NCBI GenBank assembly: GCA_033763395.1
Contig: JANRKQ010000090.1
Coordinates: forward strand, 1-64,000
Direction of reading: 5' to 3'
Length of the DNA stretch: 64,000 bases
From: Xiheimicrobium sp033763395
GTDB taxonomy: Bacteria; Myxococcota; Myxococcia; Myxococcales; Myxococcaceae
Below, piece after piece: positions 17,080 to 26,306 of this stretch. The notes under the pieces are model-generated. The model did no database searches and was not told where the DNA came from. It saw only the letters and a program-made list of their open reading frames with translations. Positions within the stretch are counted from its first letter, which is position 1, and each line of letters opens with the position of its first letter. Position numbers and translations under genes: made by a program.

Positions 17080-19779
17080 GTGAACGAGACCAAACCCCGC
17101 GCCGGCCGTGTCGACTTCCACCTCCACTCCTACGCGTCGAACGTCACGACGTACTACGCCGCCAACGCCTTCCGCATTCCCGAGTCCTACTCCGACCCGC
17201 TCAAGCTCTACGCGCTGCTGAAGGAGCGCGGCATGGACCTGGTCACCCTGACCGACCACAACTCCATCGACGGCGGGAAGCTGCTGCTCGACAAGGGCTA
17301 CACCGACGTCTTCCTGTCCTCCGAGCTCACGTGCCAGTTCCCCGACGGCTGCCATGTGCACGTCACCGTGGCGAACGTCACCGAGGCGCAGTTCACCGAG
17401 TGCAACCGGCTGCGGAAGAACCTCTTCGAGCTCGTCGACTACCTCGAGCAGCAGGCGGCCGCTGAGACGTCGCGGCCGGGGGTGAACCACCTGACCTGGT
17501 TCATGACGCACCCGCTGATGAGCACCGAGAACCGCGCCTACGGGCGGGAGGGCTCGCTGTCGCTCAAGCACCTCGAGCAGGCGGCGCTGCTCTTGCCGGG
17601 CTTCGAGATCCGCAACGGCTCCCGCACCCGCGCGCTCAACGAGCTGACCCACCAGTGGCTCGAGTCGTTGACGCGCCTGCGCATCGAAGAGATCGCCGAC
17701 CGCACCGGCATCACTCCGCGCGGCGAGACACCGTGGAAGAAGTTCTACACCGGCGGCTCCGACGACCACGCCGGCATCAACCCCGGCCGCACGTGGACCC
17801 GCTTCGAGTACCTCGGTGAGAAGCCCACGCCGAACGACGTCATCGACTCGATGCGCGCGCGCACCAGCCAGCCCGAAGGCAACCACGGCGGCCCCATCAC
17901 CCTCGCGCACTCGCTCCTCAAGCTCCTGTACGAGGGCTCGCAGAAGAACCGGCGCGAGCAGGGCGTCGTGGGCCGCCTCACCGGCCGAAACGCGAACTCG
18001 GCCACCGTCGGCCTCTCGGGCCCCATCAACGCGCTGCTCGAGCTCGTCTTCGACTCCGAGTCCCAGGGCCTGCCCCAGAAGGCGTGGTTCCTCGGCCGCT
18101 CGCTCTACCACCGCGCCATGCGCCACCAGTCGCGCCTCGGCGTGCCCTTCGAGAAGCTGCTCGAGTCCGAGATCTATCGGCTGCTCGCCGAGTCCGACTT
18201 CCGCGAGCGCCTCTCGGCGCCGGGCCTCAGCACCGACGATCGGATCTTCCTGGTCGTGGGCACGCTCATCAACCGCATCTTCGCCCGCTACGTGGGCAAC
18301 CTGCGCGCGAACGCCGACGGCAACATCGTGGGCGTCATCAAGGAGCTCGTCGCGCTGCTCACGAGCAACCTCTTCGTCTCGATGCCCTACCTCGCGTCGT
18401 TCCTGGCGCAGAGCTCGGACTCGATGGTCTCGCGCGAGGTGCGCAAGCACTACGACCTCGCCCAGAAGCAGCGGCTGGTGCTCCTCACCGACACGTACTT
18501 CGAGATCAACGGCGTCTCGGCCACCATCAAGCGCATGCTGCGCGAGTCGAAGCGGCGCGGCGTCGACCTCACCGTGGTGACCTGCCTCTCCGAGGCCGAC
18601 CAGCGTGAGCGCCTGAAGGATCCCGAGACGCGCGCCTTCATCGACGAGGGGCGCCTCAAGATCCTCACCTCGGTCGCCACCATGGCCTTCCCCGAGTACG
18701 ACGATCTGCAGATCAACTTCCCTCCGCTGCTCGAGCTGCTGCGCTACCTGCAGGAGTCCGGCTTCACCAAGATGCAGATCAGCACGCCGGGCATCATCGG
18801 GCTCACCGGGCTCGCGGCGGCCAAGCTGCTCCAGCTCGAGACGGCGGCGACGTACCACACGAGCGTTCCCGAGTACGTCGAGAACTACACCCGCGACATC
18901 ACGCTCGAAGACCTCGCGTGGAAGTACATGATCGTCTTCTACCACGCGGTCGACGAGGTCCTCGTGCCCTCGCGGTTCATCGCGAAGCTGCTCCACAAGC
19001 GGGGCCTGCGGAACCGGAAGCTCCTCATCCTCGACCGCTGGGTCGACTGCGTACGGTTCGCGCCGGAGAAGCGCACGCCCGGCTACTGGACCGCGCGCGG
19101 CGTCGCGAACGAAGCGGACCTCGTCAAGTTCGTCTACGTGGGCCGCGTCGGCGTCGAGAAGAACCTCACGCTGCTGGCCGACGCCTTCCGGGCCCTCTCG
19201 GCGAAGCACCCGAACGCGCACCTCATGATCGTCGGTGACGGGCCCTTCCGTGAAGAGCTCGAGAAGCAGCTGGCTGGCCTGCCGGTGACGTGGACCGGCT
19301 TCGTCGAGGGCGACGAGCTGCCGAAGGCCATCGCGTCGTGCGACGTGAAGCTCTTCCCCAGCACCACCGACACCTGGGGCAACGCGCCGCTCGAGGCGCA
19401 GGCGTGCGGGCTCCCCGTCATCGTGTCCGAGGTGGGAGGCCCACGCGAGCTGATGCGCGACGGCATCACCGGCCTCAAGGTGACGGGCCGCGACGTCGAG
19501 GGCCTGGTGGCCGCGATGGAGCGCTTGATGGACCGAGAGACGCGCGAGCGCATGGGCAAGGCGGCCCGCGAGTTCTGTCTCGAGAACCGCATCGACGAGC
19601 CGTTCATGGCGGTGTTCGACTCGGACACCTACCGGCGCCGCGTGGCCGAGGCGCAGGAGAAGGCCGACGCCACGCAGCGTCCGCGCGTGCCCGTCTCGAC
19701 GCAGGTGCTCGACCTGACCGCCGCCTCCTTCGAGACGCTGGTGGGCGGCGACGACGACTCGACGGGAGCCATCGCGTGA
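17080..19779 (+). CDS. PHP-domain phosphoesterase fused to a GT4 glycosyltransferase
   Basis: 899 residues, two domains. Residues 1-270 are a PHP metal-hydrolase domain: His14 and His16 in DFHLHS, Asp59-His60 in TLTDHNS, and later the ligand-bearing GGSDDHAG. A helical linker runs to about 460. From about 464 (QRLVLLTDTYFEINGVS) to about 860 it is a GT-B glycosyltransferase of family 4, with VYVGRVGVEKNL, MIVGDGP, and STTDTWGNAPLEAQACG in place of the EX7E motif. PimB-, Agt- and SQD2-like lipid glycosyltransferases share this form. It may transfer sugar to a lipid while the PHP part removes a phosphate, but this is inference. The start is GTG. The stop overlaps the aminotransferase start. First gene of the 17-24.7 kb cluster. 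Confidence 0.88.
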   Translation: MNETKPRAGRVDFHLHSYASNVTTYYAANAFRIPESYSDPLKLYALLKERGMDLVTLTDHNSIDGGKLLLDKGYTDVFLSSELTCQFPDGCHVHVTVANVTEAQFTECNRLRKNLFELVDYLEQQAAAETSRPGVNHLTWFMTHPLMSTENRAYGREGSLSLKHLEQAALLLPGFEIRNGSRTRALNELTHQWLESLTRLRIEEIADRTGITPRGETPWKKFYTGGSDDHAGINPGRTWTRFEYLGEKPTPNDVIDSMRARTSQPEGNHGGPITLAHSLLKLLYEGSQKNRREQGVVGRLTGRNANSATVGLSGPINALLELVFDSESQGLPQKAWFLGRSLYHRAMRHQSRLGVPFEKLLESEIYRLLAESDFRERLSAPGLSTDDRIFLVVGTLINRIFARYVGNLRANADGNIVGVIKELVALLTSNLFVSMPYLASFLAQSSDSMVSREVRKHYDLAQKQRLVLLTDTYFEINGVSATIKRMLRESKRRGVDLTVVTCLSEADQRERLKDPETRAFIDEGRLKILTSVATMAFPEYDDLQINFPPLLELLRYLQESGFTKMQISTPGIIGLTGLAAAKLLQLETAATYHTSVPEYVENYTRDITLEDLAWKYMIVFYHAVDEVLVPSRFIAKLLHKRGLRNRKLLILDRWVDCVRFAPEKRTPGYWTARGVANEADLVKFVYVGRVGVEKNLTLLADAFRALSAKHPNAHLMIVGDGPFREELEKQLAGLPVTWTGFVEGDELPKAIASCDVKLFPSTTDTWGNAPLEAQACGLPVIVSEVGGPRELMRDGITGLKVTGRDVEGLVAAMERLMDRETRERMGKAAREFCLENRIDEPFMAVFDSDTYRRRVAEAQEKADATQRPRVPVSTQVLDLTAASFETLVGGDDDSTGAIA

Positions 19780-21473
19780 GCCTGGCCCGTACCGTCTTCA
19801 AGACGTGGAACCCGCTGTGGCGCGCGTGGGCGCGGCTGCAGCTCTCGCGGGCGAAGCACCGGTCGCTCGGCGGCCACCCGCGCATGGCGCTGCGCTTCTC
19901 GCGGCTGGTGAAGGGCTACGCCTACGACGCCGCGCGCTGGTTCGACGCCGACGGCGCGACCGCCGAGGTGACGCGCCGCCGTCGCGACGGGTTGGCCCGT
20001 CTGTCGGCGCAGCTCGCGACCACGTCGCCCAGGACGCTCGAGGCGACGCGCGCGCTCGAGGCCAGCGTGTCGGACCTCGCCTTCACCAACCACTACCGGG
20101 TGCCGTTTCAGTTCCGCGACGTGGTGGCCGCCGCGCTGCCGGTGGGCGCCTATGCCGAGTCGAGTGACGGCATCCGGCTGCGCGACCTCGACGGCGTCGA
20201 ATCGCTGGATCTCGGTGGCTCGTACGGCGTGAACCTCTTCGGCACCGACTTCTACAAGCAGTGCCTCGCGAGGGCCTTCACGCGTGCGCAGGAGCTCGGC
20301 CTCGTGCTCGGGCCCTACCACCCCGTCATCACCGACAACGTCGAGCGGCTGAAGGCCCTGTCGGGAATGGACGAGGTGAGCTTCCACATGTCGGGCACCG
20401 AGGCGGTGATGCAGGCGGTCCGGCTGGCGCGCTACCACTCGAAGAAGCGGTACGTGGTGCGCTTCTGTGGCGCGTACCACGGCTGGTGGGACGGCGTGCA
20501 GGTCGGCCCAGGCAACCCGCTGCCCAACCGCGACGTGCTGACGCTCCCCGAACAGGCCGAGCGCACGCTCGGGATCCTGCGCATGCGCGACGACATCGCC
20601 TGCGTCCTGGTGAACCCGCTGCAGGCCATGACGCCCAACGCGTCGCCTTCGTCCGACTCGGCGCTGGTGGGAGGCGAGCGCAAGGCCCACTACGACAAGG
20701 CGGCGTACACGAAGTGGCTGAAGCAGCTCCGTGAGGTGTGCACCGAGAAGGGCATCGCCCTCGTCTTCGACGAGGTCTTCCTCGGCTTCCGGTTGGCCCG
20801 TGGCGGTGCCCAGGAGTACTTCGGCGTCAAGGCCGACCTCGTCACCTGGGGCAAGACGCTTGGCGGCGGGCTCCCGGTGGGCGTCGTCTGCGGCCCGCAC
20901 CGCCTGATGAAGCGGTTCCGCGACGATCACCCCGCCGACATCTGCTTCGCGCGCGGCACGTTCAACTCGCACCCGTACGTGATGACCGCGATGAACGAGT
21001 TCCTCACGTTCCTCGACACGCCGAAGGCTCGCGACACCTGGGAGAACCTCGACGCCCGGTGGGACGCGCGAGCCGCCTCGCTCAACGCCGCGCTCGAAGC
21101 CGCAAGGGTGCCCGTGCGCATGGCCAACATGACATCGGTGTTCGTCACGCGCTTCCTCCAGCCAGGGCGCTACCACTGGATGCTGCAGTTCTACCTGCGC
21201 GCCCAGGGCCTCAGCCTGAGCTGGATCGGCTCCGCCCGCTTCATCTTCAGCCACGACTGGAGCGACGAGGACTTCGCCGAGGCGAGCCGCCGCATCGTCG
21301 CGGCCTGCCAGCAGATGGAGGCCGACGGCTGGTTCCTCGTCCCGGCGGAGCCGACGGCCCGCGTGCTGGTGCGCGAGATGATCGAGGCCTTCCTGGGGCG
21401 CCGGCCCACGCACGCGGCCGCGCTCCCGATGCCCGAGGCGCCGACGACCGCACCCGATCGCCTGGTGGCCTGA
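19776..21473 (+). CDS. Class III PLP-dependent aminotransferase (GSA-aminomutase-like) with N-terminal extension
   Basis: 565 residues, about 110 longer than a standard class III aminotransferase. The extra N-terminus is basic and helical. The catalytic core is clear: GGSYGVNLFG, the phosphate-binding SGTEAVMQAVRLAR, AYHGWWDG, the Asp of LVFDEVFLGFR that pairs with the pyridine nitrogen, and the Schiff-base Lys in WGKTLGGGLPVG, closest to glutamate-1-semialdehyde aminomutases. It is very unlikely to be HemL itself, given the long extension and the context with a glycosyltransferase and phosphatidylserine decarboxylase. It may aminate a sugar- or ketone-bearing lipid intermediate. The GTG start overlaps the upstream stop. 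The substrate is unknown. Confidence 0.85.
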   Translation: MSLARTVFKTWNPLWRAWARLQLSRAKHRSLGGHPRMALRFSRLVKGYAYDAARWFDADGATAEVTRRRRDGLARLSAQLATTSPRTLEATRALEASVSDLAFTNHYRVPFQFRDVVAAALPVGAYAESSDGIRLRDLDGVESLDLGGSYGVNLFGTDFYKQCLARAFTRAQELGLVLGPYHPVITDNVERLKALSGMDEVSFHMSGTEAVMQAVRLARYHSKKRYVVRFCGAYHGWWDGVQVGPGNPLPNRDVLTLPEQAERTLGILRMRDDIACVLVNPLQAMTPNASPSSDSALVGGERKAHYDKAAYTKWLKQLREVCTEKGIALVFDEVFLGFRLARGGAQEYFGVKADLVTWGKTLGGGLPVGVVCGPHRLMKRFRDDHPADICFARGTFNSHPYVMTAMNEFLTFLDTPKARDTWENLDARWDARAASLNAALEAARVPVRMANMTSVFVTRFLQPGRYHWMLQFYLRAQGLSLSWIGSARFIFSHDWSDEDFAEASRRIVAACQQMEADGWFLVPAEPTARVLVREMIEAFLGRRPTHAAALPMPEAPTTAPDRLVA

Positions 21474-21477
21474 CCCG

Positions 21478-22404
21478 ATGCCTTCCTCCGCTGCCCGCCA
21501 GGCCGAGCCGGTCGCCTCTCCACTCGCCCGCCTCTTCCTGCAGGAAGACCTCAACTTCCTCGTCACCAACCGGCTCCCGCGCCGCACGGCCACGAAGCTG
21601 ATGGGCTGGTTCAGCCGCATCGAGAGCCGGCGCCTCACCCGGGCGTCGCTCGCCGTGTGGAAGCTGTTCGCCGACGACTTGCGCCTCGACGAGTCGCCGA
21701 CGACCGACTTCAAGAGCCTGCACGAGTGCTTCGTGCGCGAGCTCAAGCCGGGCGCGCGGCCCGTTCACCCCGACCCCGACGTGCTGGTGAGCCCCTGTGA
21801 CGCCATCGTGGGCGCGCATGGGCCCGTGCGGGGCACCGAGGTGTTCCAGGCGAAGGGCTTTCCGTATTCCCTTGACGATCTGCTGCAGGACCAGCGCCTC
21901 GTGGAGCGGCACCGCGACGGCCGCTTCATCACGCTGCGCCTCAAGTCGAACATGTACCACCGCTTCCACGCGCCCTGTGACGCGCGGGTGCGGGGCGTGA
22001 CCTACGTGTCCGGCGACACCTGGAACGTAAACCCCATCGCGCTCGAGCGGGTCGAGCGCTTGTTCTGCAAGAACGAGCGGGCGGTCATCGATCTCGAGAC
22101 CCCTCGCTTCGGCGGCGCGCTCACCATGGTACCGGTCGCGGCGATCCTCGTGGCGTCGATGCGCTTCACCTTCGTCGACACCCCGCTCACCCTCGAGCAC
22201 CGCGGCGCCCGTTTCTTCGGCTGCGACGCATCGGTGTCGAAGGGCGACGAGCTGGGCCGCTTCGAGGCCGGCTCGACCATCATCCTCTTCGCGTCGGGCG
22301 ACTTCGAGTTCGCCCCCGACCTGCGCACCGGCGACGTCGTGCGCGTCGGAGAGCCCCTGCTGCGATTCACCCAGAAGTCCCCTCACCCCGGAGAGAGCCG
22401 ATGA
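21478..22404 (+). CDS. psd: Phosphatidylserine decarboxylase
   Basis: 308 residues. Family features: LHECFVRELKPGARP, VSPCDAIVGAHG, LRLKSNMYHRFHAPCD (conserved His residues), and the self-cleavage motif AGSTIILF, where Gly265-Ser266 would split to give the pyruvoyl group on the alpha chain. It decarboxylates phosphatidylserine to phosphatidylethanolamine at the inner membrane. It lies four nt after the aminotransferase and overlaps the next gene by an ATGA, so it is part of one operon. In most bacteria psd sits with pssA; here it sits among glycosyltransferase and aminotransferase genes. It could have a related head-group substrate, but ordinary Psd is the safer call. Confidence 0.92.
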   Translation: MPSSAARQAEPVASPLARLFLQEDLNFLVTNRLPRRTATKLMGWFSRIESRRLTRASLAVWKLFADDLRLDESPTTDFKSLHECFVRELKPGARPVHPDPDVLVSPCDAIVGAHGPVRGTEVFQAKGFPYSLDDLLQDQRLVERHRDGRFITLRLKSNMYHRFHAPCDARVRGVTYVSGDTWNVNPIALERVERLFCKNERAVIDLETPRFGGALTMVPVAAILVASMRFTFVDTPLTLEHRGARFFGCDASVSKGDELGRFEAGSTIILFASGDFEFAPDLRTGDVVRVGEPLLRFTQKSPHPGESR

Positions 22405-23039
22405 GCCAGACCTTGTCCGCGGAAGCGCCCCGCCCGCTGTCCTTCGCCGAAGAGCTGCACGAGCAGCGGTGGGACGATCACCGCTACTACCACCAGAGCC
22501 GCATCAACCAGTCGCTGCACCTCTTCAGCGCGTGCTGCTTCCTGCTGACCTACGCGATGCTGCCCTTCAAGCCGGCGCTGGCCGCCGTCTTCGGGTGGAT
22601 CGTACCGATGTGGGTGCGGCAGATCGGCCACTTCTTCTTCGAGCCCAAGGGCTTCGATCAGGTGAACAACGCGAGCTTCGAGCACAAGGAGGAGATCAAG
22701 GTCGGCTTCAACCTCCAGCGGAAGGTGATCCTCTTCGTCGCGTGGGCGTCGGTGCCGGTGTTCCTCTGGGTGGCGCCGACGGTGTTCGGGCTGGTCGAGC
22801 ACCACGGCGGCGTCGAGGGCTGGGTGAACCGCGTCGGGTACGTCTGGCTGGTGCTGGCGGCGATCGGGCTGGTCGGGCGCTCGCTCTTCCTCGCGGTGAC
22901 GCGGTCGCCGCAGACGGGCCTGGTGTGGTTCACCAAGATCCTCACGGACCCGTTCCACGACATCAAGATGTACCACAAGGCTCCGCTGTTCCTGATGCGC
23001 GGGCAGCTCATCGACCCGATGGACCACGTGAACCACTGA
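22401..23039 (+). CDS. His-rich membrane protein, Mpo1/DUF962-like
   Basis: 212 residues with four hydrophobic segments. His-rich motifs face one side: RYYHQSRINQSLHLFS, RQIGHFFFEPKGF, EHKEEIKVG, and DPFHDIKMYHKAP. The Y-x-x-x-H/N-x-x-x-H and QIGHxxFE patterns resemble Mpo1/DUF962 proteins, which in yeast are iron-dependent 2-hydroxy-fatty-acid dioxygenases. The match is by eye and the family is uncertain; a fatty-acid hydroxylase-like fold is the alternative. It overlaps psd by ATGA. It fits a lipid-modifying role in this operon. Confidence 0.65.
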   Translation: MSQTLSAEAPRPLSFAEELHEQRWDDHRYYHQSRINQSLHLFSACCFLLTYAMLPFKPALAAVFGWIVPMWVRQIGHFFFEPKGFDQVNNASFEHKEEIKVGFNLQRKVILFVAWASVPVFLWVAPTVFGLVEHHGGVEGWVNRVGYVWLVLAAIGLVGRSLFLAVTRSPQTGLVWFTKILTDPFHDIKMYHKAPLFLMRGQLIDPMDHVNH

Positions 23040-23045
23040 TCGTTC

Positions 23046-23858
23046 ATGGACGTTCTCGTCACGGCGTGGTGGGCGGCGCTCTGCGGGGCCGCGGTGTTGA
23101 ACGTCGGGCTGTGGCTGTTCTCGGCGAAGCGCTTTCAGGCGAAGGCGCTCGCCGACCCGTCGTACGCGCGGGCCCGGCGGTGGCACCTGTGGCTGTCGGC
23201 GATCTACGTGCTGGTCTGCGGGTTCCGCGGCATCTTCCCGCGCGCTGACGTGCAGCGCATCTGCCTCGTCGACGGGTGGATCTCGTCGGTGGCGCTGGGG
23301 CGCAGCGTCGCCACGGTGGCCGAGCTGGCGTGCGTGGTGCAGTGGTCGCTGCTCGCGCACGAGTACGGCCGCGCGACGAAAGACCCGGTGGTGGTCGGCA
23401 TCGGCAAGGCCATCGTCCCCCTCATCGTCTTCGCCGAGTGCTGCTCGTGGTACTCGGTGCTGACGACGAACTACGTGGGCAACTCCATCGAGGAGTCCTC
23501 GTGGACGCTCATGGCGGGCATGCTGGGGGTGGCGATGGTCCGGCTCCAGCGGTCCGAGGCTCGGGTCGAGTTGACTCCGCACCTCACCACCGGGCTCGTC
23601 GGCGTGGTCGCGTACATCACGTTCATGCTGCTGGTGGACGTACGCATGTACGTGACGCGGCTGATCGCCGACACGGCTTCGAGCGCGCGGTACCTGACGC
23701 TGGCCGAAGGGTGGCGCGACATCAACGAGCGGTGGGTCGTCACCCACGCCTGGGCCGATTGGGCACCCGAGATCGCGTGGATGACGCTGTACTTCACGGG
23801 CGCGGTCTGGGTGATGGTGTCACTGACCCACGCGCCGCGCCTTCGGGGGTCGACGTGA
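23046..23858 (+). CDS. Polytopic membrane protein of unknown function
   Basis: 270 residues with about six membrane segments. Conserved-looking polar patches occur: VCGFRGIFPRADVQRICLVD, AELACVVQWS, AECCSWYSVLTTN and WADWAPEIAWM, with several Cys, Asp and Trp residues in or near membranes. I do not recognise the family. The ATG at 23046 follows the previous stop by 6 nt and the stop overlaps the methyltransferase start, so it is in the same operon. It may be an enzyme or carrier for the product of this cluster; nothing in the sequence says which. Confidence 0.7.
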   Translation: MDVLVTAWWAALCGAAVLNVGLWLFSAKRFQAKALADPSYARARRWHLWLSAIYVLVCGFRGIFPRADVQRICLVDGWISSVALGRSVATVAELACVVQWSLLAHEYGRATKDPVVVGIGKAIVPLIVFAECCSWYSVLTTNYVGNSIEESSWTLMAGMLGVAMVRLQRSEARVELTPHLTTGLVGVVAYITFMLLVDVRMYVTRLIADTASSARYLTLAEGWRDINERWVVTHAWADWAPEIAWMTLYFTGAVWVMVSLTHAPRLRGST

Positions 23859-24733
23859 GAGCGAACGAGACGAGCCGGACGGCGGCGTGGGTGGCGGCTG
23901 GTCGGGCGCTGGCGACGGCGCGACGGGCGCCCGAGGCCTGCAGAGATCCGTACGCGATCACGATGCTGTCCGCGCCGCTGCGTCAGGCCGTGGAGGCGCG
24001 CGTCGACGGCGTGTGGCCGAACCGTCCTGGGCCCTTCGCGCGCGCGGCGCTGGTGGACGTGACGGCGAAGATGATGGGGCCGCGCACCGCGGCGATCGAC
24101 GCGCACCTGACGGCGAGCCGCGGCATGAAGCAGGTCGTCATTCTCGGGGCGGGGCTCGACCTGCGCGCGCACCGGCTCGAGGCGCTCCGCGAGGCGGTCG
24201 TCTTCGAGGTCGACCACCCGGCCACGCAGGCGGACAAGCAGGCACGCGTCGCCGCGACGCCCCATCTCACGCGAGCGCTCGTCTACGTCCCCGTCGACTT
24301 CGAGGCGCCGGGCGTTGAGGGGTCACCGTTGGACGCAGCGCTCGAGCGCGCCGGGCATCGCAGCGGCGCTCCGACGACGTGGCTCATGGAGGGGGTCATC
24401 ACCTACCTCGACGCAGCAGACATCAACCGGACCCTCGAGGTGATTCACCGTCGGTCGTCGCCCGCCAGCCGGCTGATCGCCACGTACAACGCGCCGTCTG
24501 CGATCCGCCTCGGCATGCGCGCTCTCACCGCCTTCAGCCGCGAGCCCCACCGAACGACGTATCAGCCTGACGAGATGCGCCGGCTCCTGGCGACGTACGG
24601 CTTCTCGGTCATCGACGACACCGGAGGCCTGGAACGCGCCGCCCGGTTCGGCCAGCGGCCCGGGTTGATCGAGCTGGTGTGGACGCGGGGGCACCACGTC
24701 GTCGCGGCGCAGCGGGCTGGGTCACCGGCGTGA
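23855..24733 (+). CDS. SAM-dependent methyltransferase, TIGR00027/LCM family
   Basis: 292 residues, usual length for the family. Features: N-terminal TSRTAAWVAAGRALA, RTAAIDAHL, the SAM-binding LGAGLDLRAHRL, the acidic ribose binder FEVDHPATQADK, and WLMEGVITYLDAADI. These are typical of class I O-methyltransferases related to leucine carboxyl methyltransferases and common in actinobacteria and myxobacteria. It probably methylates a carboxyl or hydroxyl group of a small molecule or lipid. The GTG start overlaps the membrane-protein stop. It is the last gene of the 17-24.7 kb cluster, followed by about 195 bases without a gene. Confidence 0.88.
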   Translation: MRANETSRTAAWVAAGRALATARRAPEACRDPYAITMLSAPLRQAVEARVDGVWPNRPGPFARAALVDVTAKMMGPRTAAIDAHLTASRGMKQVVILGAGLDLRAHRLEALREAVVFEVDHPATQADKQARVAATPHLTRALVYVPVDFEAPGVEGSPLDAALERAGHRSGAPTTWLMEGVITYLDAADINRTLEVIHRRSSPASRLIATYNAPSAIRLGMRALTAFSREPHRTTYQPDEMRRLLATYGFSVIDDTGGLERAARFGQRPGLIELVWTRGHHVVAAQRAGSPA

Positions 24734-24928
24734 GGCGCGCGGAGCCCTGGAGACGTCTCAGGCAGACATGATCAGGGCAAGGCGGTGAAGTGGCTGAAAG
24801 AAGCCGATCGTCGACCAGCTCAAGAGCGGCCAGCACCGCCATGGCTCTCCACATCGACCGCGCCGTTGCCTGCATGCCGACATCCTCCGCATGGAGAGCG
24901 GCGGCGCCGCAAGCCCGGGTCTTGACGA

Positions 24929-25267
24929 CTACCGCGGACGCGATGGTTCGCTGATCACGACGAGGTCTCGGACCTCGGTGCACGTCCGGGGGCCACAGCC
25001 ACGAGCGCTGCGGGTGCACGCCGACCCGATCTCTGGGCTGCTCGATTCGGCCGTGACGGCGCGACACTCGAACGGGACACAACCAACGCCGTTGAAGAAG
25101 AAGGCGCCAGCGTCGTTCGTCGTGGTCTCTCGATTGATGCTGAGGCTCGCAACGCCTGGGCACTCGAGCCGAACCCCGACGTTCGGTGCTCTCGAAGCGA
25201 GCCGACCTGACACTCGCGCCTCTGGGTCACATCCCGCGAGCAGCGCGAGGAGGAAGAGTCGAGTCAT
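24929..25267 (-). CDS. Small lipoprotein with carboxypeptidase-regulatory-like fold
   Basis: 112 residues. MTRLFLLALLAGCDPEA has a lipobox (LLAGC). The mature part reads VSGRLASRAPNVGVRLECPG, then TTTNDAGAFFFNGVGC, resembling the beta-sandwich 'T-N-x-x-G-x-F' repeats of carboxypeptidase-regulatory-like domains, and it has several Cys pairs. The ATG at 25267 is preceded by a G-run and fits the signal. A start five codons upstream is possible. It lies just before argF on the same strand, separated by 22 nt from the argF stop, but is probably not part of that operon. Function unknown. Confidence 0.65.
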   Translation of the reverse strand: MTRLFLLALLAGCDPEARVSGRLASRAPNVGVRLECPGVASLSINRETTTNDAGAFFFNGVGCVPFECRAVTAESSSPEIGSACTRSARGCGPRTCTEVRDLVVISEPSRPR

Positions 25268-25289
25268 CCCGAAGCCCCCCAAAAGGGTG

Positions 25290-26243
25290 TCAGCCCCGCG
25301 CCGCCTTCAGCGCGGGCTCCATCTCACGGAGGCGCTCGCTCGCCTGCACCAGCGTCTCGATGAGCGCCTTCTGCACGTGCAGCCGGTTCTCGGCCTCGTC
25401 CCACACCGCGCTCTGGCCGCCGTCGATCACCTCGGCCTCGACCTCTTCCCCCCGGTGCGCTGGCAGGCAGTGCAGGAAGATCGCCTCGGGCTTCGCGTGG
25501 ACCATGAGCGGCCGATCGACCTGATAGCCGGCGAGGTCCGCGAGCCGCTTCTTCGACTCGGCCTCCTGCCCCATCGAGGTCCACACGTCGGTGATGACCA
25601 CGTCGGCGCCACGCACGGCCTCCTTCGGGTCGCTCACCAGCTGCACGTGCCCCGGCGACAGCTTCAGCACGTCGTCGGCCGGGTGGTACCCCTTCGGAGA
25701 CGCCAGCACGAGCTGGTAGCCGAACAGCTTCGCGCCCTCGGTGAAGCTGCGCCCCATGTTGCTCGCCGTGTCACCGATGAACGCGAGCCGCTTGCCGGCC
25801 ACGGTTCCGAAGCGCTCCTCGATGGTGAACAGGTCGGTGAGGATCTGCACCGGGTGCCCTCCATCGGTGAGCCCGTTGATGACCGGCACCTCGCAGTGCT
25901 TCGCGAACTCGGCGAGGCGCTCGTCACCGAAGGTTCGCATCATCACCACGTCGCAATAGCGGCCGGTCACGCGCGCCGTGTCCGCGAGGGGCTCTCCGCG
26001 CGCCATCTGGCTGTTGGCCGCCGACAGATCGATCGCCGAGCCGCCGAGCTGGGTCATCGCCGCTTCGAAGGACAGTCGCGTGCGCGTCGACGCCTTCTCG
26101 AAGATCATCACCAGCGTGCGCCCCGCCATCGTCGTCACCACGCGGCGCTGGCGGCGGGCTTCTTTCAGCGTACGCGCGCGGTGAAACAGCGCCTTGTGCT
26201 CGTCGCTGGAGAGGTCGAACAGGGTGAGGAAGTCGCGCTTCAT
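25290..26243 (-). CDS. argF: Ornithine carbamoyltransferase
   Basis: 317 residues. The carbamoyl-phosphate loop STRTR is at residues 52-56, HPVQ at 130-133 (HPCQ or HPTQ in most homologs), SMG in DVWTSMGQEAE, and the ornithine-binding HCLPAHRGEEV. It joins ornithine and carbamoyl phosphate to give citrulline in the cytoplasm. It is the last gene of the argC-argJB-argH-x-argF set on the minus strand. The N-terminus (MKRDFLTL) is normal for the family. AOTCase is unlikely because argJ is present, which gives ornithine directly. Confidence 0.94.
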   Translation of the reverse strand: MKRDFLTLFDLSSDEHKALFHRARTLKEARRQRRVVTTMAGRTLVMIFEKASTRTRLSFEAAMTQLGGSAIDLSAANSQMARGEPLADTARVTGRYCDVVMMRTFGDERLAEFAKHCEVPVINGLTDGGHPVQILTDLFTIEERFGTVAGKRLAFIGDTASNMGRSFTEGAKLFGYQLVLASPKGYHPADDVLKLSPGHVQLVSDPKEAVRGADVVITDVWTSMGQEAESKKRLADLAGYQVDRPLMVHAKPEAIFLHCLPAHRGEEVEAEVIDGGQSAVWDEAENRLHVQKALIETLVQASERLREMEPALKAARG

Positions 26244-26306
26244 CGGGGCCTCGTCGGTGAGGGCCGCCCTATAGCGGAGGCCCCGCGGAAATGCGTGGGA
26301 CTCGCA

